From positions 1 to 34,766 of IMG/VR virus record IMGVR_UViG_3300033052_000001: a stretch of 34,766 nt of DNA. One strand, written 5' to 3'. Under the pieces are notes generated by a model, which saw nothing but the letters and a program-made list of their open reading frames with translations, was not told where the DNA came from and did no database searches. The DNA is from a virus. Shown piece after piece: positions 14,093 through 23,255 of the stretch (position 1 is its first letter; every line of letters begins with the position of its first letter). The position numbers and the translations under genes are program-made.

Positions 14093-14100
14093 TATTTATA
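14093..14100 (-). promoter_or_regulatory. Exact T4-type late promoter (TATAAATA)
   Basis: A perfect TATAAATA on the minus strand 25-32 nt upstream of the ATG at 14068, 7 nt past the T tract of the terminator at 14107-14128. It would drive the 14068-9721 operon of six genes. Confidence 0.8.
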
Positions 14101-14106
14101 GAAAAC

Positions 14107-14128
14107 AAAAAAGGAGGCCGAAGCCTCC
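14107..14128 (-). terminator. Rho-independent terminator at the end of the enzyme island
   Basis: The minus strand reads GGAGGC-TTCG-GCCTCC followed by TTTTTT, 22 nt past the stop at 14150: a stable UUCG hairpin with a U tract. Confidence 0.9.
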
Positions 14129-14149
14129 TTATAGGTGAGTATATAAATT

Positions 14150-16324
14150 TTAGCGAATGCCAATGATCATATAGCGATCATACATTTGGCAAGGCAGAGT
14201 TCCTTTGAATAGGATCTTTTCGAAGTCACATTGCTCTTCAAATGCTTCCAAGCTTGGAACGCTATTGACATGCTGCTCATGCTCGAAGTAGTTATTGCTC
14301 TGAACAACCATGAGCTTGCCTTTAGGAATTCGTTTGAACCATTCAGGCAAATCATCAATGTGCTCACAGCTTGTATTGATCAGCATATTCCAATCAGCAT
14401 GGAATCGAATCTTCTCATCACCAACAATCGCAGAAGTGTAGTGATAGTCGAGAGTCATCATGTCACCGGTGATGGCTTTGAATCGCCACCCATTGACAAG
14501 ATTATCCATGTTGAACAGATCAGCAATCTTCTCGCAACGGTGATCAATGTCCACACTGACGATTCGCTTGATCTTATCTGGATCGCGATAGAACTGGAAC
14601 ATGAAATTCGAGAGCGAACCAATCCATCCTCCCAAAATCATCATCGTCAAATCTTCTTCGAGATTGAGCTTGTTCAACTCATCAATCAGCCAGAACTTGC
14701 TGAGCAATTGGTCACGGCTGAAGCAATCACGAATCTCATTCAGCGTTAGTTGGACCTCTCGATCATAGAGCAAGCTCGTCAGATTGGTCAACGTCTTCGT
14801 GTCAATTCGGTTGTATTTTTCATACAACAGTTCCTGTTCTTTTTCGTTCATTCTCTTATCTCTGTAAAGTTTAAACAACCATTCAAAATCATTAATCTTT
14901 TGGAGCTGCTTGATTCGGCCGGCATAAGCAGTACCGTAATCTCGTCCCATCTTCGCACCAAGCAGAATCGCATCAGCAAATTGGCCTCGAGCATTAGTGC
15001 ACCAAGTATTGAGACGATATTCAGTTTCGGTATCGTCCTGATTTTTAATGATTTTCGATGCAAGCTTAGTACATTCGCGGAATGCACTTCGGAAAGCATG
15101 GAGTTCATCAGCATCAAATTTAGTCACTGATGCGACTTGATCCATGATCTTCACGCCGGATCCAAGAATCGTCGACATGTCAACCATGTTCTCAATTGCA
15201 TCTTTCTCAAACATGGCTTTCGAAAACAGCTTCAATCCACCATAGCCGTACTCGAGACCATTGGCTTCAATTCTTGCGGGCCAAATGTGGACATACTGCT
15301 TCTCATCCTCATAGAGCTGGACATTGACATCAAAGTCATTGACTAATTGTGAGTCACCATCGACTACAAAGAAGTTAGTCGTTGTTGCGAGATTGCTAGC
15401 GGCAGTATGTGCCTTAAGGATCCCATCAACACCGTGAACTCGCTTAGCATATGGATACTTGGCCTTGAGCAATTCAAAATGCTGATCCGCATTCGGCTCG
15501 TCATACGACATGAAGATGATGTCATATGGCTGAGGATCATGCTTGCTGACCTTCTCATCAATGTATTTGACTTGGCTACCGAAGTTAAAAGCAAAGGCAT
15601 CCTTGTCTGTAAACAGGCTTTGTTCAAGCTGATTGAGAAGGAGAATACCGCCATAGTTGCCTTCGGTATCTTGCCAGACATGAGTGTATGCAGCATCGTA
15701 CTCAGGAGGCTTGTAGCTGAAATCGAAGTCAACTGGGATGTAGTCATTGAGGATGACAAAGAAGTTGTATGTCTCAGCCGCTTTATACGCCGCCTGGTAA
15801 GCTTGTGACAGCGAGGATGCATTGACGCGTTTGGCTTCTGGCGCGAATGCCCTGACGGCGTCCTGGTTCCTCGATGAATATGGATCATTGACCGAGACGA
15901 CAATCACGTCTAGGGCTGCTTCCTTCGAAGCAATCTGATCCATGTACTTGATCCCGTCACCAATTTCATTCAAATCAGTTTTGTCTGAACGAAGAGCTGA
16001 TCGAGAAAACAAGAACACGCCATTGTAGCCAGGCTTGGTGTCTTCGCAATAGTTAACCTCGGCTTGATGATATTGCCAGATGTGAGTGTATGATTTGTCG
16101 AAGTCAGATGGAGAGTAGGAGAAGTCGAAGTCTACGAGTTCGAAGTGGTGATTTATCAAGAAGAAGGATGCCGTCATTGACATCCGTCCAGCTTGTTTGA
16201 AGGCGTCTAAGCCTTTCAACTGAGTCACACACTTCTTGATATGCGGATACGTTTTACGGTATCGCGCATATCGGTCTAGGCTTCGCTTAGATCCATCTGA
16301 TAGAAAGATAATATCTAAGGCCAT
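14150..16324 (-). CDS. Three glycosyltransferase-like modules fused to a methyltransferase-like domain
   Basis: A 724-residue protein. Three related modules of about 125 residues follow each other: about 1-132 (LDIIFLSDG), 138-260 (LDVIVVSVNDP) and 267-400 (YDIIFMSYDEP). Each has the A(K)RV block, a FF-strand and a HIW/HVW block. Only the third keeps the acidic VDGDS (Asp322-x-Asp324) expected for metal and sugar-nucleotide binding; the first two have INHHF and LNDYI there. The C-terminus (about 530-724) resembles a class I SAM methyltransferase: MMILGGWIGS, VSVDIDHRCE and a late NSVPSLEAF. The third module is also close to the protein at 27293-28231. No Shine-Dalgarno sequence is visible before the ATG. 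It is the last gene of the island and could cap or methylate a sugar product. Confidence 0.7.
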   Translation of the reverse strand: MALDIIFLSDGSKRSLDRYARYRKTYPHIKKCVTQLKGLDAFKQAGRMSMTASFFLINHHFELVDFDFSYSPSDFDKSYTHIWQYHQAEVNYCEDTKPGYNGVFLFSRSALRSDKTDLNEIGDGIKYMDQIASKEAALDVIVVSVNDPYSSRNQDAVRAFAPEAKRVNASSLSQAYQAAYKAAETYNFFVILNDYIPVDFDFSYKPPEYDAAYTHVWQDTEGNYGGILLLNQLEQSLFTDKDAFAFNFGSQVKYIDEKVSKHDPQPYDIIFMSYDEPNADQHFELLKAKYPYAKRVHGVDGILKAHTAASNLATTTNFFVVDGDSQLVNDFDVNVQLYEDEKQYVHIWPARIEANGLEYGYGGLKLFSKAMFEKDAIENMVDMSTILGSGVKIMDQVASVTKFDADELHAFRSAFRECTKLASKIIKNQDDTETEYRLNTWCTNARGQFADAILLGAKMGRDYGTAYAGRIKQLQKINDFEWLFKLYRDKRMNEKEQELLYEKYNRIDTKTLTNLTSLLYDREVQLTLNEIRDCFSRDQLLSKFWLIDELNKLNLEEDLTMMILGGWIGSLSNFMFQFYRDPDKIKRIVSVDIDHRCEKIADLFNMDNLVNGWRFKAITGDMMTLDYHYTSAIVGDEKIRFHADWNMLINTSCEHIDDLPEWFKRIPKGKLMVVQSNNYFEHEQHVNSVPSLEAFEEQCDFEKILFKGTLPCQMYDRYMIIGIR

Positions 16325-16358
16325 TTTTATTATTTTTATGTTGCAGCTAAATTATACT

Positions 16359-17834
16359 TCAAAAGACGTTCACGCCATAGTGATTTTGGAACATCAACGC
16401 ATCTTGCCAGGTATTGACGAGTGGTTGTCCTTTGATGTTCAAACTTGTGTTGAGAACAATTGGACATCCAGTCTTCTCATAGAACGTCTCAATCAATTTA
16501 TAGAATTGAGGATTCTGGTCATACGTCAAGGTCTGAACCCGAGACGTATTGTCAAAGTGACAAATTGCCGGGAGCAAATCTGGACGCTTGCACTTAGCAG
16601 TGAACTGCATGTATGGCGTCGATTTCTGAGGCATCTCGAAATACTGATCAGCCAAATGCTCAAGAACAACAGGCGCAAACGGCCTGAACATCTCACGCTT
16701 CTTGATCATGTTGACCTTGTCTTTGACATCAGCGCCTCGAGGATCGGCAATCAGGCTTCGATTGCCTAGAGCACGTGGACCATATTCAGCACGACCATTT
16801 GCGACACCAATGACTTGACCATCGATCAAAGCTTGAACAGCACCATCCATGTCAAATGGGCGTTTGATGTCTGTTCCAAGATAAGGGCCATGCCAATTTA
16901 GCTTCTCGTTCATGTAAGCAGCGACTGCACCAATCGAAGAGCCGGCATCACCTGGGTTCGGCATGATCCAGATATTCTCGAACAACCCTTCCTCAGCAAT
17001 GACGCTATTTGCTACGCAATTCAATGCAACCCCACCGGACAAGACTAGATTCTTCGAAGGCAAGTTCTTGCGAATCCAACGAGCAGTCAGCTTCATGTAC
17101 AGTTCAACAACGCGTTGCATTGAAGCCGCGATATCATAGAAATCTTGTTGCGATTGGAGCTCTGGCTTCCACCAACGAATTCCACGATGAACATTATGAC
17201 GAAGCTTGAAGTCTGGTGGATTATCCGATTCAAAGAATTCGAAAATAATCTCATCGAAGAATCGATCGCGATTGCCTAATGCAGCCATTCCCATGAGGAT
17301 GTATTCTTCTTCATTTGGCTTCAATCCACAACGCTGCGTCATCGCTGAATATAGGAGGCCAAGACTATGTGGATAACGTTGACTCCAGACCTTCTTCATG
17401 TGAGGGCCTTCGGCTTGCCAGATGCTAATGCAATCCCATTCGCCAATGGCGTCACAAACTAGGATCGAAGCATCATTGAAAGGCGAAGTATAGTAGCCAC
17501 CGGCCGCATGGCTTTCATGGTGTCCAACATACTTGATTGGAATCTGCTCGAGAGCGGCCCAGCTACGAAGATGGTCTTTTGGACTATCGCCTTTCAATCC
17601 ATCCCATTGTCCAGCATAAGCGAATCGAGTCTTCTTGAGAAATGGCTTTTCATACCAGATGATTTGATCTGGCGTTCCGTATTGGAACATATCCTCGAGA
17701 AGTGGCGAATTGATGTTGCCATCATTCTTTGTCCGGCTATAGCGTTCAGCATGACCAGCAAATAGGATCTCGCTATCATCAATCAATGCAACGGATGCAT
17801 CGTGTCCAAGCGAGACCACGCCTAATGATTTCAT
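16359..17834 (-). CDS. Carbamoyltransferase, NodU/CmcH/TobZ family
   Basis: A 491-residue enzyme that would move a carbamoyl group from carbamoyl phosphate, through carbamoyl-AMP, to a hydroxyl group, usually on a sugar. The N-terminal Kae1-like ATPase domain shows LGHDASVAL (His11, Asp12), the metal-binding GHHESHAAG (His105, His106, His109), LGLLYSAMT, and LSGGVALNCVAN with PNPGDAGSSIGA. The C-terminal YrdC-like-type domain (about 350-490) holds EYGPRALGNRSL and MFRPFAPVV, and ends with VLNTSLNIKGQP. It is close to the length of the short family members and complete. It follows the DUF5989-like mini-gene by 17 nt, a pairing seen in bacteria. The acceptor is unknown; the neighbouring glycosyltransferases make a glycan likely. 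Confidence 0.93.
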   Translation of the reverse strand: MKSLGVVSLGHDASVALIDDSEILFAGHAERYSRTKNDGNINSPLLEDMFQYGTPDQIIWYEKPFLKKTRFAYAGQWDGLKGDSPKDHLRSWAALEQIPIKYVGHHESHAAGGYYTSPFNDASILVCDAIGEWDCISIWQAEGPHMKKVWSQRYPHSLGLLYSAMTQRCGLKPNEEEYILMGMAALGNRDRFFDEIIFEFFESDNPPDFKLRHNVHRGIRWWKPELQSQQDFYDIAASMQRVVELYMKLTARWIRKNLPSKNLVLSGGVALNCVANSVIAEEGLFENIWIMPNPGDAGSSIGAVAAYMNEKLNWHGPYLGTDIKRPFDMDGAVQALIDGQVIGVANGRAEYGPRALGNRSLIADPRGADVKDKVNMIKKREMFRPFAPVVLEHLADQYFEMPQKSTPYMQFTAKCKRPDLLPAICHFDNTSRVQTLTYDQNPQFYKLIETFYEKTGCPIVLNTSLNIKGQPLVNTWQDALMFQNHYGVNVF

Positions 17835-17851
17835 GTTGTGGTCTCTCTTGA

Positions 17852-17956
17852 TTAATAGATGAATGGATCGTACGACTTGGTTTTCTTTTTGTTGCGGAGA
17901 TACTTGATCTTCTTCTTGATCAGGAAGATCACGTATTTGATTTGTTCGATGATCAT
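17852..17956 (-). CDS. 34-aa mini-protein, DUF5989-like partner of the carbamoyltransferase
   Basis: A short gene between the SGNH-like and carbamoyltransferase genes. Its ATG overlaps the upstream stop by 4 nt (ATGA), and AAAGGAT lies about 8 nt before it. It encodes MIIEQIKYVIFLIKKKIKYL, then RNKKKTKSYDPFIY. The first part is an amphipathic or membrane-associated helix with many Lys, and the end PFIY recalls the C-terminus of DUF5989 proteins, which are about 50 residues long and usually encoded next to carbamoyltransferases. This one is shorter and lacks a full membrane span. It may tether or activate the carbamoyltransferase. The similarity is short, so the assignment is tentative; that it is a real gene is more certain. 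Confidence 0.6.
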   Translation of the reverse strand: MIIEQIKYVIFLIKKKIKYLRNKKKTKSYDPFIY

Positions 17957-18660
17957 AGGATATCCTTTAGATTTTCGTATACGTATTGTGCATAGTATTT
18001 ATGGCCCGCTTCATTGAAGTGATAGAACTTGGTATGCTCAAACCCAGCATTCGTCAGGACCTGATACAAGCTCAGCTTATCATCGAGCAGCATCTCTTTT
18101 CCTTTGTACGAAGACAACTGAAGGAACGGAGAAATCTGTCGAATGTAATGCTTGTAGAAGTGTGAGAAGTTGAATCCGTTCAGGAAGATGTAGTCAACTC
18201 CAGCTGAATCAAGGATTCCGCCCAATGCCAACATCGTGTTGTACGCTTTCTTGCAAGTCAAGTCCTTGTTAGCCAAGTATTCGTTCACAAATTTATTCAG
18301 ATACTTTTCTTCCTGGCTTCTGAATTCTCCAGACGCAGCAATGATGTCACGGCAGAATCCATCAAGCATTTCAAACTCAAATCGATTCGGCTCAGTCCAC
18401 ATGATTGCCATGAATGTATCGCCTTCCTCTTTTGGAGGATTGCGCCCAAGCCATTCAATCGTCTCACGAAAGATTGAATCATTTGAGGCACCAGATCTCG
18501 CGATGTTGATGAACTGACCGTTATGCTCTTTGTCCATCAACTCGTATAGATGCTTAGCCCATGTATGATTGCGTGTGACCTTGTCATCTGCATTTGGCCG
18601 GTCAACTAGAACTTCTTTGCCAGCCGTTTGGGAGCAGCCGTTAAACACATAGCGCATCAT
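17953..18660 (-). CDS. SGNH-like hydrolase, DUF6071-type
   Basis: A 235-residue protein. The N-terminal FNGCSQTAG (Ser10) is a block-I-like nucleophile motif, NIARSGASNDSIFRETIEWL matches block II with conserved Gly and Asn, and YHFNEAGHKYYAQYVYENL near the C-terminus supplies a His (214 or 220) as in block V. SGNH enzymes are esterases, acetyl-hydrolases or acyltransferases on sugars and lipids. The layout matches what I know as the DUF6071 phage family; that name is from memory. It overlaps its neighbours by 4 nt on each side. A role in adding or removing an acyl group on the island's product is inference. Confidence 0.65.
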   Translation of the reverse strand: MMRYVFNGCSQTAGKEVLVDRPNADDKVTRNHTWAKHLYELMDKEHNGQFINIARSGASNDSIFRETIEWLGRNPPKEEGDTFMAIMWTEPNRFEFEMLDGFCRDIIAASGEFRSQEEKYLNKFVNEYLANKDLTCKKAYNTMLALGGILDSAGVDYIFLNGFNFSHFYKHYIRQISPFLQLSSYKGKEMLLDDKLSLYQVLTNAGFEHTKFYHFNEAGHKYYAQYVYENLKDIL

Positions 18661-19769
18661 ACTAACTTTCCTTTAATCATTTTCAGTTGAGGAACAAAAT
18701 CATCCTTCTCAGACCATTTCGCGACATAGTCATCATACTTACGAATCCAATTAAATTTCTGCTCCGGTGTCAATGTTGTGATCGACATCTCTTGCGGATG
18801 CTCGAGAATCGATAGCGACAATGTGCATTTCGCTGGTGAGAAATACTCGATCAAATCAAAGATCGTATGGATGTTGTAGATGCTGATTGTTGAATTGACA
18901 TTCAATCCGGTGATCACATTAGCATCATACAATGCCTTGTAGTTGTAGAAGTTCCGCTCAACATCTTCCCATTTCGATCCAATTCGAATCTCATCATTGA
19001 CCTTGCCAATCCCATCAATCGACAACGAAATCACGACACCCTTGAACTCTTTGAACAAGTTGATATACGCATCATCGTACTTGGTTCCATTGGTAGTATA
19101 AGACAAGGTGATGTTCTTAGCAAACCCGCTATCGACGATCTGTTGCAGGAACTTTTTGTGATCCTTGATCATGAACGGTTCGCCACCATAGAACTCAAGC
19201 CACTCAACAACCTCAATGTTCTTGATGATCGAATCGAGGAATAGGCTTCCGCGCGATTCTAGATACAAGTCATAAGCTTTCTTGATCTCGATGATTCGCT
19301 TCTCATCACGAGGCGATTCGGGCTTGAACTGAGACATGATCGAAGACGAATGCTCTGGAATACAAGTCTTACACCTAAGGTTGCACAGGTTCGTGAGCTT
19401 AACTTCGATCAGCTTTGGGTATGTGATTCGACCTTCCAGAATGTCATCGATGATTGAATCATCCTTGAACATGTACTTGAGAAGTGCTTGGCGTTTCGAG
19501 ATCCCGCCACACGATTCTGCGGCGAGACAGACGCTCTGACAGGTCGGGTGAACTGCACCCTTTGTCAGGAACGTATTCCGCCACCTGGCGGCGTCCTGCG
19601 AACTCAGGGCAGCCTCCGGTGTATCAACATTGAAGTTGAACGTCGTCCCATCTTCCTTCTTGTATGGTTCATCGATCCAGCAGCAAGGATGGAAGTTGCC
19701 GTTCGAGAACGTGCTCATGACCAGAAAAGGAACCGCACACGACTTTTCTAGAAACTCTTCTTTATTCAT
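18657..19769 (-). CDS. Radical SAM protein with N-terminal auxiliary cysteines (1 of 5)
   Basis: A 370-residue enzyme. The radical SAM cluster motif is CNLRCKTC (Cys129, 133, 136), followed by the SAM-binding EFYGGEP. Upstream are further cysteines: Cys11, the pair Cys29-Cys30 (NFHPCCW) and CQSVC-LAAESC (77, 81, 87), the arrangement of phage 'twitch domain' radical SAM proteins in which an extra Fe-S site is built by the N-terminal half. Compared with its neighbours it has one additional cysteine (Cys87) and lacks the C-terminal FPEL end. Substrate unknown. The start overlaps the upstream gene by 8 nt. Confidence 0.85.
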   Translation of the reverse strand: MNKEEFLEKSCAVPFLVMSTFSNGNFHPCCWIDEPYKKEDGTTFNFNVDTPEAALSSQDAARWRNTFLTKGAVHPTCQSVCLAAESCGGISKRQALLKYMFKDDSIIDDILEGRITYPKLIEVKLTNLCNLRCKTCIPEHSSSIMSQFKPESPRDEKRIIEIKKAYDLYLESRGSLFLDSIIKNIEVVEWLEFYGGEPFMIKDHKKFLQQIVDSGFAKNITLSYTTNGTKYDDAYINLFKEFKGVVISLSIDGIGKVNDEIRIGSKWEDVERNFYNYKALYDANVITGLNVNSTISIYNIHTIFDLIEYFSPAKCTLSLSILEHPQEMSITTLTPEQKFNWIRKYDDYVAKWSEKDDFVPQLKMIKGKLV

Positions 19770-20982
19770 AGTTAATCAGTTTACTTAATTCTGGAAATGT
19801 AGTAGCAAAGTTTTCATGTCTGATCCCATCAATGTCCTTGACTTGAGCCTTGAACTCATCGAGGTATTGTGAGTCATCGGCTGAATTCATAAAGCTAATG
19901 ACTTGATGAATCTGACCCATATGGCGACCATTCCCATCGGCTTCAGCAAAGGCGAGCAATTTGTCCTCAATGACTTTCTTCTGATCCTTGGTGAAGATTG
20001 TGGCTTTGAAGTGCAATGGATTGAACACAAAGCTGATGTTCAATGGTAGACCATCCTCTTTAATGAATCCATAGTCCCTAAAGTCATTGATGATTTCGGG
20101 CAGATAGAACACATTCAAGGCCGACACCGTCAGATTGATCGAGATCTTCTGATAGCTGTTGTCGATCTCAGCATGAAACTTGTTGAAGTGATCAACGATC
20201 GTTTGGAACGAGGATCCGCTTCGCATGTAGTCATACTTATCGCGTGATGCATCGATGCTGGCATGAATCGTCAGACGCGGAATGTTTTTCCAGATATCAA
20301 TGACGTTATAGTTCTTCCAATTCAGGTTCGAGAAGTTCGTGTTGTACACGACCGTTTTATCAGATAGGTCAGTCTTTTCGAGAATATCAAAATGCTCCGG
20401 AGTGACAAGCGGTTCGCCGCCAGCAAAGTAGAACACATCGATGTCATCGGACTTATCAAGGATTTCTTGGTGGATGTCTTTGTTCTCATTTGAGATTTTC
20501 ATGACTTTGGCAATCCAAATGTCATTCTTATACTTAATTGTTTCAGCTGCCCAGCTCGAGCTGAAGTGAGGCCCGCAAGTTCTACACTTCTGGTTGCACA
20601 CAGTCGAGAATCGAACGTCCATGTACTTCATTTTGAAGTTGGTCAACGTCCCATCTGGCTGCATGGTATCGATGACTTGTTCAACCTCATCATCGAGATA
20701 CCGGTCAAATGACTTTTTGAAGTCGAGCCGGAAGCTTGAGCCTGTGACCTGTTCCGAACGAATGCACGTAGAGCATTCCGGAATCGGTTGGCCATCTCGC
20801 ATCCGAACTCGAAGATCCTTTTGCTTAGGACTGTTGGCAACATCATCGATCGATGAAAAATCTCTGATGTTGCCGACCTTATTTTGCTCGTAGTCATTCG
20901 CGCTGAAACAGCATGGGAAGACATCGCCGCTTGACCAAATCTGAAAATGGACATACGGCAACAAGCAAAATACTTTATCCAT
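19762..20982 (-). CDS. Radical SAM protein with N-terminal auxiliary cysteines (2 of 5)
   Basis: A 406-residue enzyme with CNQKCRTC (Cys129, 133, 136) and YFAGGEP. The auxiliary cysteines are Cys6, the pair Cys24-Cys25 (GDVFPCCFS) and CSTC (70, 73). It ends with TTFPELSKLINYE, an ending like that of the 431-residue protein upstream (ATFPELESLKKYG), so these two are recent paralogues. Radical SAM enzymes of this type use a 5'-deoxyadenosyl radical for difficult C-H chemistry on sugars, peptides or nucleosides. Which substrate applies here cannot be seen. It overlaps the neighbouring genes by 8 nt on both sides (TATGGATAA-type junctions). Confidence 0.88.
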   Translation of the reverse strand: MDKVFCLLPYVHFQIWSSGDVFPCCFSANDYEQNKVGNIRDFSSIDDVANSPKQKDLRVRMRDGQPIPECSTCIRSEQVTGSSFRLDFKKSFDRYLDDEVEQVIDTMQPDGTLTNFKMKYMDVRFSTVCNQKCRTCGPHFSSSWAAETIKYKNDIWIAKVMKISNENKDIHQEILDKSDDIDVFYFAGGEPLVTPEHFDILEKTDLSDKTVVYNTNFSNLNWKNYNVIDIWKNIPRLTIHASIDASRDKYDYMRSGSSFQTIVDHFNKFHAEIDNSYQKISINLTVSALNVFYLPEIINDFRDYGFIKEDGLPLNISFVFNPLHFKATIFTKDQKKVIEDKLLAFAEADGNGRHMGQIHQVISFMNSADDSQYLDEFKAQVKDIDGIRHENFATTFPELSKLINYE

Positions 20983-22270
20983 ACTTCTTCAAACTCTCTA
21001 GTTCAGGGAATGTTGCAAAGAAATCTTGATCGCGGAACTTATCCAGGTTCTCAGTATAGCCTAAGAAATTCTGAAGCAAATGACTATTGTCATTAGCATA
21101 CAAGAAATCAATCAGGCTCTTCAATGGATCAACATTGATTGGGTACCCAGGCTTAGCTGGCATCGTGTCATGTACCCATTGAATCAAATCTTCAATGCCC
21201 TTTGCTGCCTTCTTCTTTTCTTCCTCAGGAAGAATCGTCATCGAATAGATGTCCGGATATGTGAGCGGATTCAGATTGACGACATGAACAAAGTAATGTT
21301 GCAAGTGTGGAGCAGGAATATTACTCTGGAAGTTGTCATTCTCCCAAATCAGCTTAACCAAGTCTGGGAAACTATTGATGTTGAAGATCGATAGAGTTGG
21401 ATGGAACGCCAGTGTCAGGTTTTTGAAGTTCTGATTCTTGATATCCAACAGGTTCTGATAGACTTCATCCCAATCACCGCCATTCCGAATGTAGTTGAAC
21501 CGTTGGCCAATATCATCAATACTTGCCGAGACATACACGTTTTCAAAGTCATGCCAGTAATCAAATGCGTGCTTCTTGCCGAATTTGAAACGGGTCATGT
21601 TCGTCGAGTAGTGAAGCTGAACATCCTTGCGATTCGCCTTTTGAAGCTCCTCGAGAATGACCCAATGCTCTTCCATCATCATTGGCTCGCCGCCAGCGAA
21701 GTGGATCGACTTGACCTTATCAATGTTCTTCAATACATCTTCAAGAAGAATATTGTTGCGATCTTCTGGGAGCTTGATCAGCGCCGATGGATTGCCTTCG
21801 ATGTTCCAAATCTTCTTATGGTCCTTCATCCATGAAGACGATAGGCCTGGGCCACACGAACGGCATGATAGATTGCACAGGTTCGAGAACCTGAAGTCCC
21901 AATGGATCAGGTTGAAGTCTTCGACGGTTCCATCTTCTTTAGTCGATTGGACAACATCGAGTTCGCTGTGCATGTACTTGTTGTTCATGCCAATGCGAAG
22001 TGATTGGAATCCTTCAGCTTCCTTGGTATAGCAACGGCCGCAGATGTTTGCATCTGGGGTGCCATTGAGCATGTCAACACGAAGCTTCTTGAGTTTGTCG
22101 GAGTTCCAGATCTCCTCAAGCGATTGGTTGTTCAGGTTGCCAAGAACTTCAGTGGCTGGGCTCAAGCAGCAAGCAATCACGTTGCCATCCGGGAAGCTAT
22201 GGAGGTGAGTCCAAGGGGCTGTGCAGAATACTTTCGAAGCCGAAAGATCCTTGATTTCAATTGTTTTCAT
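20975..22270 (-). CDS. Radical SAM protein with N-terminal auxiliary cysteines (3 of 5)
   Basis: A 431-residue enzyme with the textbook phage layout: FCTAPWTHLHSFPDGNVIACC (Cys16 and the pair 34-35), CGRCY (77, 80), then CNLSCRSC (132, 136, 139) and HFAGGEP. The N-terminal half resembles the SPASM or twitch part that usually follows the radical domain, here in front of it. It starts 14 nt inside the end of the SGNH-type gene, the longest overlap in the cluster, and ends overlapping the next radical SAM gene by 8 nt, so three radical SAM genes are translated as one coupled block. Substrate unknown. Confidence 0.9.
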   Translation of the reverse strand: MKTIEIKDLSASKVFCTAPWTHLHSFPDGNVIACCLSPATEVLGNLNNQSLEEIWNSDKLKKLRVDMLNGTPDANICGRCYTKEAEGFQSLRIGMNNKYMHSELDVVQSTKEDGTVEDFNLIHWDFRFSNLCNLSCRSCGPGLSSSWMKDHKKIWNIEGNPSALIKLPEDRNNILLEDVLKNIDKVKSIHFAGGEPMMMEEHWVILEELQKANRKDVQLHYSTNMTRFKFGKKHAFDYWHDFENVYVSASIDDIGQRFNYIRNGGDWDEVYQNLLDIKNQNFKNLTLAFHPTLSIFNINSFPDLVKLIWENDNFQSNIPAPHLQHYFVHVVNLNPLTYPDIYSMTILPEEEKKKAAKGIEDLIQWVHDTMPAKPGYPINVDPLKSLIDFLYANDNSHLLQNFLGYTENLDKFRDQDFFATFPELESLKKYG

Positions 22271-23255
22271 ATAGTTCTTTTAGATCTGGTTTTAGAAAAT
22301 CTAGCATGCGTGTTGCAAACCCATGGTGTAGGTTTGGACCAGGATGCATGAAGTCTCTTCCTACTGTTTGTGGAAAGACTGGGCGGCCTGGTGGATGAGC
22401 TGGTTGGAACGCATTTTGTAGGTATTTATGCACCAGATGTTTTGGCATGTAATCGAAGATGATCTGATCGATATTGATCTCTTCGTCATGGAACATCTTG
22501 TACGTATGCGGCATATTCGTGATGTCATCATCTGCCATATGCTCCAACCTCACAGGCCCTTGCCACGATGAGAACCTGAATTTTACTCCATGTTGCTCGC
22601 AAATCGAATTTGCAAGAATCACATCACGATAGAAATTGTTTACCGTGTTTGTGATACGGATATTGCGCTCATAGAACTCATAGAACAAACGCGTCTCTTT
22701 ATCTCCAAACTGCGGAAGATAGTTTGGGACATAATCATGAGGCGTTGAATTCGTTGAGAAATTCTCCGTATAGAATTCAGCTCGGAACACCGATGGAAAT
22801 AAAGCCAATACCATCTTAGGGCGTAGTTTAAGAACTTCCAATGCCGCATAGATTCGACGAACGATTCCTGTCGTTGATGCACCACCACGAGACACGGTAT
22901 GGTAGTTCAGCTTGACGTCATACTTGTCTTCAATCATCTTGTTCAGTTGCTTGCCCCAGACATGGTCTAGTGGAAGCGCAATCCCTTCGGTGAACGAGCA
23001 CCCAGCGTATAGGACGTCACAGGGAGTGTCGAACTCATCGGAGCGGTAACCATATGCATTGTACTTGTATTCGATATCCTGCGGCGCATAGGTGACATGG
23101 TGGGCATTCCTTTTATCATTGATATTCTTGAGGTAGGCTTCTTCACCATCTACCCCAGGTGTCCAGGTATGAACCGAACTTTTTCTAGTCAGTGCAATTC
23201 CGTCCTCGAGACCTTGATCCCAGATCTCGAGGCTCTTTACGCGTGTTTCTGTCAT
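22257..23255 (-). CDS. SGNH-type hydrolase or acyltransferase, paralogue pair member 2
   Basis: A 332-residue protein. LYAGCSFTEG (Ser87) is the nucleophile block, VSRGGASTTG the block-II Gly, and GRDFMHPGPNLHH carries Asp301 and His304 in the DxxH form of block V. The three match SGNH hydrolases. The N-terminal 60 residues have no recognised fold but are shared with the paralogue at 23252-24241 (the YNxxGYRSDEF block before the nucleophile). Substrate is probably an acyl or acetyl ester on a sugar. It starts 4 nt inside its paralogue, so both come from one tandem duplication. Confidence 0.8.
   Translation of the reverse strand: MTETRVKSLEIWDQGLEDGIALTRKSSVHTWTPGVDGEEAYLKNINDKRNAHHVTYAPQDIEYKYNAYGYRSDEFDTPCDVLYAGCSFTEGIALPLDHVWGKQLNKMIEDKYDVKLNYHTVSRGGASTTGIVRRIYAALEVLKLRPKMVLALFPSVFRAEFYTENFSTNSTPHDYVPNYLPQFGDKETRLFYEFYERNIRITNTVNNFYRDVILANSICEQHGVKFRFSSWQGPVRLEHMADDDITNMPHTYKMFHDEEINIDQIIFDYMPKHLVHKYLQNAFQPAHPPGRPVFPQTVGRDFMHPGPNLHHGFATRMLDFLKPDLKELYENN

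Noticed and set aside
16331-16340. CATAAAAATA as a late promoter for the 14150-16324 gene
   Set aside because: It lies only 7 nt before the ATG and would leave almost no leader; the match is also poor.
17852-17956. The 34-residue protein as a RiPP precursor for the radical SAM enzymes
   Set aside because: It lacks a leader-core layout with Cys, Ser or Thr repeats and fits a DUF5989-like partner of the adjacent carbamoyltransferase better.
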